This document shows positions 1-5,861 of a DNA stretch of 7,908 nucleotides, piece after piece (the first letter of the stretch is position 1; each line of letters begins with the position of its first letter). Made by a program: the position numbers and the translations under genes. A model generated the notes under the pieces. It saw only the letters and a program-made list of their open reading frames with translations. It searched no databases and had not been told where the DNA came from. Source of the stretch: an uncultured Lachnospiraceae bacterium (GTDB lineage: Bacteria; Bacillota; Clostridia; Lachnospirales; Lachnospiraceae); assembly GCA_910586715.1 (NCBI GenBank), contig CAJUJG010000088.1, forward strand, positions 1-7,908, written 5' to 3'.

Positions 1-1007
1 AGCACGCCTTCCTCAAATTCGCGGTTGTGTACAATCCCGATATTTTTAATGGAGATATCCGCTTTCGCAAGGATTGCGGCGATTGCGGCGATGGCTCCTG
101 CTTCGTCAGGAATATCAATGTGGCAAACATAGGTTCTTTTAATAGGTCCTTTCGGCGCGTCGGCAAAAGAGTCACGGTATTCTTTGGATGCCTTGAACAA
201 ATCATAAGTAAATCCGTTCTGTTTCGCGCGGACTGCCTTACTGATGGTTTGCAGGGAATCGATATAGTCGTCAAGCAAATCTGCGATATTTTCCGTATTT
301 GACATACAAATCGCCTCCCACATGTCGGGAGAGGAGGAGGCAATGCGCGTGATGTCCTTAAAGCCGCCTGCGGCAATCAGTTTCATGGTGCATTCTTCGG
401 AGTCATGGTCGTGGACTAGATTTGCGAGCGCGGCAGCGACCAAATGCGGCACATGGCTTATGGCAGCAGTCACGTAATCATGCTCTTTATGGCTTAAAAT
501 CAGGGGAATGGCACCCATTTTTTTGACGAGTGCGTAATATTCGGCAACGGCATTTTGGGGAGCAAGGTCGGTCGGCGTCAGAATGTAGTAAGCGTTTTCG
601 AGCAGTAAAGGATTTGCGCTTGAAAAGCCTGTTTTTTCACTTCCCGCCATCGGATGTCCGCCGATAAAATGTGCCGAAAGCCCTAATTTTTCGACTGTTT
701 CGTGGATTGTGCCCTTGACGCTTCCGACATCCGTTATCATTGTCTTTTCGGAAATAACGGGTTTTAGCCGTTCTAAAAAAAGGTTGTTGACTGATACGGG
801 AGCGCATAGAAAAATGAAGTCGCAGTCGCCAAAACGCGCGTCAATTTCGGTTGTTCCTTCGTCGATTGCGCCCGCTGTAAGCGCCTCGTCTAAGGTTTCC
901 TGCCTGCGTGCATAAGCAATGATCTTTGCATCGGGCTGAATTTGCTTAATTGCAAGGGCAATCGAGCCGCCAATCAGCCCAAGGCTTAAAAATCCAAATG
1001 TATTCAT
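1..1007 (-). CDS. tyrA: Prephenate dehydrogenase with C-terminal ACT domain (3' end outside window)
   Basis: Oxidatively decarboxylates prephenate to 4-hydroxyphenylpyruvate using NAD(P), the tyrosine branch of aromatic amino-acid synthesis; cytosolic. I translated 335 codons from the ATG at 1007-1005. Visible: an N-terminal Rossmann beta-alpha-beta (residues 3-20, LGLIGGSIA), TDVGSVK at 92-98, the substrate-site motif GGHPMAGSE at 116-124 with conserved His118, SHVPHL at 184-189 in the helical dimer domain, and from about residue 292 the start of an ACT domain (THVCHIDIP-like strand, then DEAGAIA), normally the tyrosine-sensing module. The window edge cuts the ACT domain. An AAAGGA ribosome binding site lies 11 nt upstream (1019-1024). 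Odd point: the first glycine of the usual GxGxxG nucleotide-binding motif is Ser8 (SLGLIG). It is divergent from the EF-G gene and has its own promoter. Family assignment is secure. Confidence 0.95.
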   Translation of the reverse strand, partial: MNTFGFLSLGLIGGSIALAIKQIQPDAKIIAYARRQETLDEALTAGAIDEGTTEIDARFGDCDFIFLCAPVSVNNLFLERLKPVISEKTMITDVGSVKGTIHETVEKLGLSAHFIGGHPMAGSEKTGFSSANPLLLENAYYILTPTDLAPQNAVAEYYALVKKMGAIPLILSHKEHDYVTAAISHVPHLVAAALANLVHDHDSEECTMKLIAAGGFKDITRIASSSPDMWEAICMSNTENIADLLDDYIDSLQTISKAVRAKQNGFTYDLFKASKEYRDSFADAPKGPIKRTYVCHIDIPDEAGAIAAIAAILAKADISIKNIGIVHNREFEEGV

Positions 1008-1084
1008 GCTGTTCCAAGTCCTTTCGCGTGTTATTTTATGATTGTAATATTATAAAAAATTGTGGTTTCAATGTTATATATATG

Positions 1085-1113
1085 ATTATTGCACTTTAAA
1101 GTACTAAAGTCAA
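1085..1113 (-). promoter_or_regulatory. Sigma-A promoter for tyrA with palindromic spacer
   Basis: On the minus strand TTGACT (1113-1108) and AATAAT (1090-1085) are separated by exactly 17 nt, giving transcription start near 1078 and a leader of about 70 nt before tyrA. The spacer is nearly filled by a palindrome (1091-1104, core ACTTTAAAGT), a possible operator. The promoter call is from consensus match only. Confidence 0.6.
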
Positions 1114-1185
1114 CCGCAAAAAAATTTCAAAAATCAATAGTAATAATGACGAAAATTTACATAATATTTTATGAAAAAATACAGT

Positions 1186-1198
1186 GTGCATATTGCAC
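1186..1198. repeat. Inverted repeat GTGCA-TAT-TGCAC
   Basis: A 13-bp perfect inverted repeat with 5-bp arms and a 3-nt centre lies just upstream of the EF-G promoter (-35 at 1207), a position where an operator could sit. A second site of the same layout, TTGCA-AAA-TGCAA, occurs at 5797-5809; both share the TGCA-N3-TGCA core. Short AT-rich palindromes are common, so function is uncertain. Confidence 0.35.
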
Positions 1199-1206
1199 AA
1201 AAGAGA

Positions 1207-1235
1207 TTGAACTGTTTCGGGAAATATAGTAAAAT
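1207..1235 (+). promoter_or_regulatory. Sigma-A promoter for the EF-G paralogue
   Basis: TTGAAC (1207-1212) and TAAAAT (1230-1235) are spaced by 17 nt. The predicted start near 1242 makes a leader of about 190 nt that contains the whole structured element at 1256-1403. The -10 hexamer TAAAAT and 17-nt spacing are the same as in the thrS promoter at 7027-7055. Confidence 0.65.
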
Positions 1236-1255
1236 TTTAATGAGACTTATCACTG

Positions 1256-1403
1256 CTGTTCGTACAGGACTTAGCATTCACTCATAAGTCCGTGAGAAAA
1301 CGTATCGGTGCCGAGTAAAAATCCATCACCGAAGGTGATTAAAAATTCACGAAGTGAATTTTGCATGGATTTTGCCTGTTACTGGAACGAAGAGAATAGT
1401 AAC
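1256..1403 (+). promoter_or_regulatory. Structured 5' leader / possible dispersed element ahead of the EF-G gene
   Basis: The leader contains nested complementary segments. GGACTTA (1267-1273) pairs with TAAGTCC (1285-1291). A 9-bp helix, AAAATCCAT (1318-1326) with ATGGATTTT (1365-1373), closes a three-way junction holding two GAA-triloop hairpins: CACC/GGTG (1327-1337) and AAAATTCAC/GTGAATTTT (1342-1362). GTTACT (1378-1383) pairs with AGTAAC (1398-1403). The ends also pair: TTCGT-ACAGG (1259-1268) with CCTGT (1375-1379) and ACGAA (1387-1391). It matches no riboswitch class I know, and I see no clear intrinsic terminator. It could be a translation-factor-linked regulatory leader, or a mobile or dispersed intergenic element inserted in the UTR; such elements seem familiar from Lachnospiraceae intergenic DNA, but I cannot verify that here. 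Confidence 0.6.
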
Positions 1404-1435
1404 GACTTTTAAAATCAAAATAGGAGGTAACTGGA

Positions 1436-3526
1436 ATGAATGTTTACACAACTGATAAAATCAGAAATGTAGTTTTGTTAGGACATGGGGGTGCGGGTAA
1501 GACCACACTTGTGGAGTCTATGGCATATTTGGCGGGAGTCACTTCACGTATGGGCAGAGTGGAGGACGGCAATACGGTCAGCGATTTCGGCAAGGAGGAG
1601 CAGAAACGTAAAATATCTATCAGCACATCAGTCGTACCGATCGAGTGGGAGGGTACAAAGATTAATGTACTCGATACACCCGGCTATTTTGATTTTATAG
1701 GCGAGGTTGAGGAGGCAATCAGCGCAGCGGACGCTGCAGTTATTGTCGTTTCGGGAAAATCAGGCGTTGAGGCAGGCACGGAGAAGGCATGGGAGCTGTG
1801 CGAGAAATATAAGCTGCCGCGCATGATTTACGTGACCGGAATGGATGCGGACAATGCTTCCTTTAAAAACGTGGTGGAAAAGTTGACGGAGATGTATGGC
1901 AAGAAGATTGCGCCGTTTCATTTCCCAATCCGTGAAAACGAGAAGTTTGTCGGCTATGTCAATGTCGTGAGCGAGACGGGAAACCGTTGGAAGGGCAAAG
2001 AGGTTGAAGCGTGCGAGATTCCGGATTACAGTAAGGATAATCTTTCACTTTATAAGGATACCTTGATGGAGGCGGTTGCGGAGACAAGCGAAGAGTTTAT
2101 GGAGCGTTACTTCGGCGGCGAAACGTTTACGGAAAATGAAATCCGTGCGGCGCTTCGTACAAACGTGATTGACAGCTCGATTGTTCCGATTAGTATGGGT
2201 TCAAGTTTACTGTGTCAAGGTACATATACGCTGTTAGATGATATTGTGAAATATATGCCAAGTCCGGAAAACAGACAGATTGCAGGCTTTAACATGAAGA
2301 CCAACGAGGTCTTTGAGGCAAACTTTGATTTCTCAAAGGCAAAATCCGCTTATGTGTTTAAGACGATTGTGGATCCGTTTATTGGTAAGTATTCGCTGAT
2401 TAAAGTTTGTTCAGGCGTATTTAAGTCAGACGATGTGATTTATAATAAGGACAAGGACGTTGAGGAGAAAGTCAATAAGCTCTATATTTTGCAGGGCAGC
2501 AAGCCTGTTGAAATCAGTGAGCTGCACGCGGGCGACATCGGCGCGATTGCAAAGCTGACGGCGGCTAGAACAGGTAACACGCTTTCTACAAAGGCGACTG
2601 TAATTGAGTACGGCAAGTTCGAGTTGTCAAAGCCTTATACGGCAATGCGCTACAAGGTGCCCAACAAGGGTGATATTGACAAGGTATCGCAGGCATTACA
2701 GAAGCTTTCACATGAGGACCAAACACTTAAGGTTGTAAATGATACGGAGAATAGACAGACATTGCTGTACGGTATCGGCGAGCAGCAGCTTGACATTATC
2801 CAAAGCCGTCTGCTGAATGAATATAAGTGCCAAATCGAGCTTTCGAAGCCGAAGGTTGCGTTTAAGGAAACGATTAAGAAGAAAGCGGACGTGGAGGCGA
2901 AGTATAAGAAACAGTCCGGCGGACACGGACAGTATGGTCATGTAAAGATGCGCTTTGAGCCGTCCGGCGATTTGGAGACTGCGTATGTGTTTGAGCAGGA
3001 GGTTGTCGGCGGTGCAGTGCCGAAGAACTACTTCCCCGCGGTGGAGAAGGGTATGCAGGAATCCGTTTTGAAGGGACCTCTTGCGGCATATCCGGTTGTG
3101 GGTGTCAAGGGCGTGCTTTACGACGGTTCGTACCATCCGGTAGACTCTTCGGAGCAGGCATTTAAGATGGCGTCGATTCAGGCGTTTAAGAAAGGTTTTA
3201 TGGATGCGGCTCCGGTGCTTTTAGAGCCGATTGCAAATCTGAAGGTGACGGTGCCCGACAGGTATACGGGCGATATTATGGGTGACTTGAACAAGCGTAG
3301 GGGCAGAGTGCTTGGCATGAACCCGATTGGAAACGGCAAGCAGGTAATTGAGGCGGATATTCCGATTATGGAGCTTGCGGGATATTGTACGACGTTGCGC
3401 TCGATGACGGGCGGACGCGGCAATTTCGAGTATGAGATTGTGCGCTACGAGCAGACACCAAGCGACGTGCAGGCTGCGGAAGTGGCTGCGCGCGCTGCGA
3501 AAGTGGCGGAGAATAACGCGGAATAG
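1436..3526 (+). CDS. EF-G-2-type elongation factor G paralogue (translational GTPase)
   Basis: A five-domain EF-G family protein of 696 aa, near the family's usual 665-700, expected to act on the ribosome in translocation or a related step. The P-loop GHGGAGKTT is at 16-24, a switch-I segment at 40-66 and G3 DTPGYFDF at 80-87. Domain IV carries the QSGGHGQYGHV loop (493-503) and DGSYHPVDSSE (563-573); domain V begins near 600. The tail is Ala/Glu-rich. Three GTPase positions deviate: G2 Thr is Ser61, the usual switch-II His is Tyr84, and the G4 NKxD motif reads TGMD (134-137). The Tyr and the RxGRVEDG-like switch I are traits of the EF-G-2 branch (Thermus EF-G-2) as I recall it, so this is probably not the str-operon fusA, although databases often name such genes fusA. 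The start is fixed by AGGAGGT at 1422-1428, 7 nt from the ATG. No ribosomal protein genes are adjacent. Confidence 0.92.
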   Translation: MNVYTTDKIRNVVLLGHGGAGKTTLVESMAYLAGVTSRMGRVEDGNTVSDFGKEEQKRKISISTSVVPIEWEGTKINVLDTPGYFDFIGEVEEAISAADAAVIVVSGKSGVEAGTEKAWELCEKYKLPRMIYVTGMDADNASFKNVVEKLTEMYGKKIAPFHFPIRENEKFVGYVNVVSETGNRWKGKEVEACEIPDYSKDNLSLYKDTLMEAVAETSEEFMERYFGGETFTENEIRAALRTNVIDSSIVPISMGSSLLCQGTYTLLDDIVKYMPSPENRQIAGFNMKTNEVFEANFDFSKAKSAYVFKTIVDPFIGKYSLIKVCSGVFKSDDVIYNKDKDVEEKVNKLYILQGSKPVEISELHAGDIGAIAKLTAARTGNTLSTKATVIEYGKFELSKPYTAMRYKVPNKGDIDKVSQALQKLSHEDQTLKVVNDTENRQTLLYGIGEQQLDIIQSRLLNEYKCQIELSKPKVAFKETIKKKADVEAKYKKQSGGHGQYGHVKMRFEPSGDLETAYVFEQEVVGGAVPKNYFPAVEKGMQESVLKGPLAAYPVVGVKGVLYDGSYHPVDSSEQAFKMASIQAFKKGFMDAAPVLLEPIANLKVTVPDRYTGDIMGDLNKRRGRVLGMNPIGNGKQVIEADIPIMELAGYCTTLRSMTGGRGNFEYEIVRYEQTPSDVQAAEVAARAAKVAENNAE

Positions 3527-3537
3527 GAATATTAACA

Positions 3538-4839
3538 TTATGGTAGTTGCACGGTAAATGTGGTGCCGCGCTCTGCGTTTGGGTTATCGGCGACGGCAAT
3601 GGTTCCACCGTGTGCCGCAATAATTTCATAGGCGATAGACAATCCGAGTCCGAAGTGATTTTTGTCACTTCGGGCTTTTTCACTGCGGTAAAAGCGTTCA
3701 AAAATGTGCTGTTTCTCATCGTCATCAATTCCGACACCTGTGTCAGAAACAGCGAGCAGAAAGTGTCTGTGCGCAGTTTTGCGAAAGGAGAGTACGGCAG
3801 TTATGTTACCGTGCTCGGGAGTGTAGCTTGTGGCGTTATGCAGCAGGATTGTGAGCACCTGCGCGATGCGCTGTGCGTCGCAATAGCATGCGGGGATGGG
3901 CGTGTCGGGGAGGGTAACGGAAAGGCGGATATTTTTTTCGGCGGCAAGGCGCTCGAAGGCTTCGCAAGTGTTTAGGAGCAGCGTGTCGAGTTCCGTGTGG
4001 GCTTTGCGAATGTCAAGGCGTCCGGCATCGTGGCTTGAGAGAGTGAGCATGTCGTTTAGCAGGCGCGAGCTGCGCAGCGCTTCGTTCTTTATGGCGGCAA
4101 TATCGTGTTTCAAATTTATGATATTCGTGTCAGTTTTTTCCAGCATCAGCTTGTCCTGTGCCGCCTCTGCGCAGGAGAGAACGACTGCAAGCGGTGTGCG
4201 CAGTTCGTGGGAGGCTGCTGCCACAAAACGGTTTTGACGCAGGCGGTTTTCTTCAATGGGTGCAAGGAGTCGTTTTGTGTATATCCACATAAAAATCCAA
4301 ATGGCAATAAGCGCAAGAAAAACAACGCTGATAAAGACATTGCGCTGTCTGATAAGCTGTCCGCGTATGTCGGAGAGCGGAAATGCAATCAGCATTTCAA
4401 GCGGTATTTTGTTTTGCATGACGGTGATGACAAAACAGTAGCAATCGGAGTCGACAAACGACTGAAAGTGACATTTGTATGAAATGGCAACGGAAACGGA
4501 CGGCTCGCTGTTTCGGTAATGTGTCCACAGGCTGTCAATCAGTTTGTCACGCCGGTCGTTTTTTTGCTTTTTGTCAAACAGGAAAGGCGTGCCATTATCA
4601 AGTACCGAAATGTAACAGCTACGGGATGCCTCAAGCTGTGAAAGCCACGCATGCGTAATTACGCCCTGATTGTCCAGTTGTACGGCGATGTTGTAGACGT
4701 CGGACTGGTAAGAACTGCGTCGGTTTTCGAGCAGGTTTTGTTCCGAGATATAGAGATAGCCGCTGGTCATAATCATCAAGATGAGCGTGGTAATACTACC
4801 GCTTAACAGTGTCAGGCGGATACGGACTTTTTTAAACAT
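3538..4839 (-). CDS. Sensor histidine kinase, two-component system, no HAMP domain
   Basis: Membrane sensor kinase that autophosphorylates on His and passes phosphate to the regulator encoded just upstream. With the start at 4839 it has 433 aa: TM1 about 10-32, an extracytoplasmic sensor region about 33-166, TM2 about 167-187, H-box SHELRTP with His211, N-box LLHNATSYTP with Asn335, SDTGVGID with Asp366, an F-box IFERFYRS and FGLGLS at 396-401. Only ~24 residues separate TM2 from His211, too few for a HAMP domain. The sensor region holds four cysteines (75, 123, 133, 135). An upstream in-frame ATG at 4851 overlaps the Shine-Dalgarno sequence GGAGG (4849-4845), which sits 5 nt before the ATG at 4839, so I prefer 4839. 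It follows the regulator gene by 28 nt. The signal sensed cannot be read from the sequence. Confidence 0.95.
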   Translation of the reverse strand: MFKKVRIRLTLLSGSITTLILMIMTSGYLYISEQNLLENRRSSYQSDVYNIAVQLDNQGVITHAWLSQLEASRSCYISVLDNGTPFLFDKKQKNDRRDKLIDSLWTHYRNSEPSVSVAISYKCHFQSFVDSDCYCFVITVMQNKIPLEMLIAFPLSDIRGQLIRQRNVFISVVFLALIAIWIFMWIYTKRLLAPIEENRLRQNRFVAAASHELRTPLAVVLSCAEAAQDKLMLEKTDTNIINLKHDIAAIKNEALRSSRLLNDMLTLSSHDAGRLDIRKAHTELDTLLLNTCEAFERLAAEKNIRLSVTLPDTPIPACYCDAQRIAQVLTILLHNATSYTPEHGNITAVLSFRKTAHRHFLLAVSDTGVGIDDDEKQHIFERFYRSEKARSDKNHFGLGLSIAYEIIAAHGGTIAVADNPNAERGTTFTVQLP

Positions 4840-4844
4840 AAGTT

Positions 4845-4849
4845 CCTCC
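4845..4849 (-). promoter_or_regulatory. Ribosome binding site that decides the kinase start
   Basis: GGAGG on the minus strand sits 5 nt before the ATG at 4839. The longer reading frame would start at an ATG (4851-4849) whose G is the first base of this site and which has no recognisable site of its own upstream. Confidence 0.7.
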
Positions 4850-4867
4850 ATAACAGTGACTGAACGG

Positions 4868-5551
4868 TTACGTTGTTTCGTAACAATTCAGACAATAGCC
4901 GACACCGCGTATAGTCTTGATTTCAAGACGGCTGCCGACGGTTTTAAGTCTGCGTCTTAGGAAATAGATATAATTGTCGAGATTGCCTTCCTCGACGTCG
5001 CTGTCCGGTCCCCATATTTTTAAAAGCAGTGTGTTTCGGGGAAATGTCTGCGTGGGATTTCTGAGAAACACTTCAAGCAGTGCACCTTCACGATTGGAGA
5101 GCGTGCAGGCGCCACTTTTTCCGGTAAGCGTGTTGTCTGACGCATTGTAACGGATGTCCGCAAGGTGCAGCTCGCTGCTCATGTTTAGAATGGGAGAGCG
5201 GCGTGTGACGCACTGGATTCTTGCAAGCAGCTCTTCAAATGCAAACGGCTTTACGAGATAATCGTCCGCGCCGAGATTTAGACCCGTTACTTTGTCGTTT
5301 AACGTGCCGAGTGCGGTGATTAAGATGACGGGCGTACCAATTCCGTTTTCCCGCAGTTTTTTTAATACGGCAGTTCCGTCCATTAAGGGGAGCATACGGT
5401 CGAGCAAAATGACGTCGTGAATATTTTGTTCACAAAAGTAGAGAGCTTCCTCTCCGTCGAAGCAGCAGTCAACCGCAAATCCTTTTGCCGTAAGCTGCTG
5501 TGCGATGGAATAATTCAAATTTTTGTCGTCCTCTGCAAGTAAAATACGCAT
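4868..5551 (-). CDS. OmpR/PhoB-family response regulator
   Basis: DNA-binding response regulator of 227 aa, the normal length for the family. The receiver domain (1-118) has the full active site: acidic pair Asp8/Asp9, phospho-acceptor Asp51 in LLDRMLPLMDG, Thr79 in LITALG and Lys101 in LVKPF. The C-terminal winged-helix domain (about 128-222) ends with the typical RGVGYCL strand; NLDNYIYFLRRRL is the recognition-helix region. It is first in a regulator-kinase operon and is presumably phosphorylated by the kinase encoded 28 nt downstream. An AGGAGG site (5564-5569) is 12 nt from the ATG, longer than ideal, and no nearer start codon exists. Tandem 11-bp repeats in its promoter suggest it binds there itself. 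Target genes are unknown. Confidence 0.96.
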   Translation of the reverse strand: MRILLAEDDKNLNYSIAQQLTAKGFAVDCCFDGEEALYFCEQNIHDVILLDRMLPLMDGTAVLKKLRENGIGTPVILITALGTLNDKVTGLNLGADDYLVKPFAFEELLARIQCVTRRSPILNMSSELHLADIRYNASDNTLTGKSGACTLSNREGALLEVFLRNPTQTFPRNTLLLKIWGPDSDVEEGNLDNYIYFLRRRLKTVGSRLEIKTIRGVGYCLNCYETT

Positions 5552-5593
5552 GGCTGCGTTGTTCCTCCTTTGTTTCCAAGTTGTTTTATTTCT

Positions 5594-5622
5594 ATTATAG
5601 TGTGAATTTTGCGATTTTAAAA
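5594..5622 (-). promoter_or_regulatory. Candidate second promoter of the regulator-kinase operon
   Basis: A perfect TATAAT on the minus strand (5599-5594) lies 25 nt upstream of the AGGAGG site of the regulator. The hexamer 17 nt further upstream is TTTTAA (5622-5617), a poor -35, so basal activity would be weak or activator-dependent. It is an alternative to the repeat-associated promoter at 5625-5653. Confidence 0.4.
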
Positions 5623-5624
5623 AC

Positions 5625-5653
5625 AGTATAGCACAAAGTTTCTCTAAAGTATC
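5625..5653 (-). promoter_or_regulatory. Candidate activated promoter of the regulator-kinase operon
   Basis: On the minus strand -10 TATACT (5630-5625) is preceded by a 17-nt spacer and a poor -35, GATACT (5653-5648). The tandem repeats at 5638-5659 cover the -35, the arrangement expected when an OmpR-family protein substitutes for a weak -35. Predicted start is near 5618. Confidence 0.45.
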
Positions 5654-5659
5654 TCTAAA
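5638..5659. repeat. Two tandem 11-bp direct repeats, candidate response-regulator operator
   Basis: GTTTCTCTAAA (5638-5648) is followed immediately by GTATCTCTAAA (5649-5659), differing at one base. Head-to-tail half-sites with 11-bp (one helical turn) periodicity are the usual binding site of OmpR/PhoB-family regulators, and such a gene starts 87 nt away. Autoregulation is inferred. Confidence 0.55.
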
Positions 5660-5849
5660 CTAGAAAAATGAGTGCAAAACCTGCAACTAAGAATAGCCGT
5701 ATATTTCATTGTGGGTGATACAATATAGGTAAAGCTTTTCGGATTTTAAGAAGATGTGTATAGAAGCAGTTTTGTCAAAGAAGTGTGGATAATCTGTTGC
5801 AAAATGCAATATGTTTTCGCGGGAGGTACTCAGACGCTGGATTATGTGT
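5660..5849. other. Gene-free spacer between the two-component operon and the candidate small RNA
   Basis: I see no reading frame with a ribosome binding site on either strand. The only local structure is the inverted repeat TTGCA-AAA-TGCAA at 5797-5809. GGGAGGT at 5821-5827 resembles a ribosome binding site but no start codon is suitably placed after it. Confidence 0.5.
5797..5809. repeat. Inverted repeat TTGCA-AAA-TGCAA
   Basis: A 13-bp perfect inverted repeat about 50 bp upstream of the extended -10 at 5847-5855. It has the same TGCA-N3-TGCA core as the site at 1186-1198 upstream of the EF-G promoter. A shared regulator is possible but two sites are weak support. Confidence 0.35.
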
Positions 5850-5855
5850 TATAAT
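5847..5855 (+). promoter_or_regulatory. Extended -10 promoter for the candidate small RNA
   Basis: TGTTATAAT is a perfect TATAAT with the TGn extension. The -35 position 17 nt upstream (5827-5832, TACTCA) matches the consensus at only three bases, which an extended -10 can tolerate. The expected start is about 5860-5862. No translatable gene follows, which points to a non-coding transcript. Confidence 0.5.
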
Positions 5856-5861
5856 GCCGAT

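Noticed and set aside
27..302. 91-codon plus-strand frame at the left edge
   Set aside because: It is antisense to the C-terminal part of tyrA, whose minus-strand translation has clear TyrA and ACT signatures.
1163..1191. Alternative EF-G promoter (TTTACA-like box before TACAGT)
   Set aside because: The -10 match is poor and overlaps the inverted repeat at 1186; the TTGAAC/TAAAAT pair at 1207-1235 is clearly better.
2708..3136. 142-codon minus-strand frame inside the EF-G gene
   Set aside because: It lies antisense to well-conserved EF-G domains III and IV, with no ribosome binding site or family signature; a shadow of the coding strand.
3547..3975. 142-codon plus-strand frame opposite the kinase C-terminus
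   Set aside because: It lies antisense to the kinase ATPase motifs (N, D, F and G boxes), which are clearly the coding sense; no ribosome binding site.
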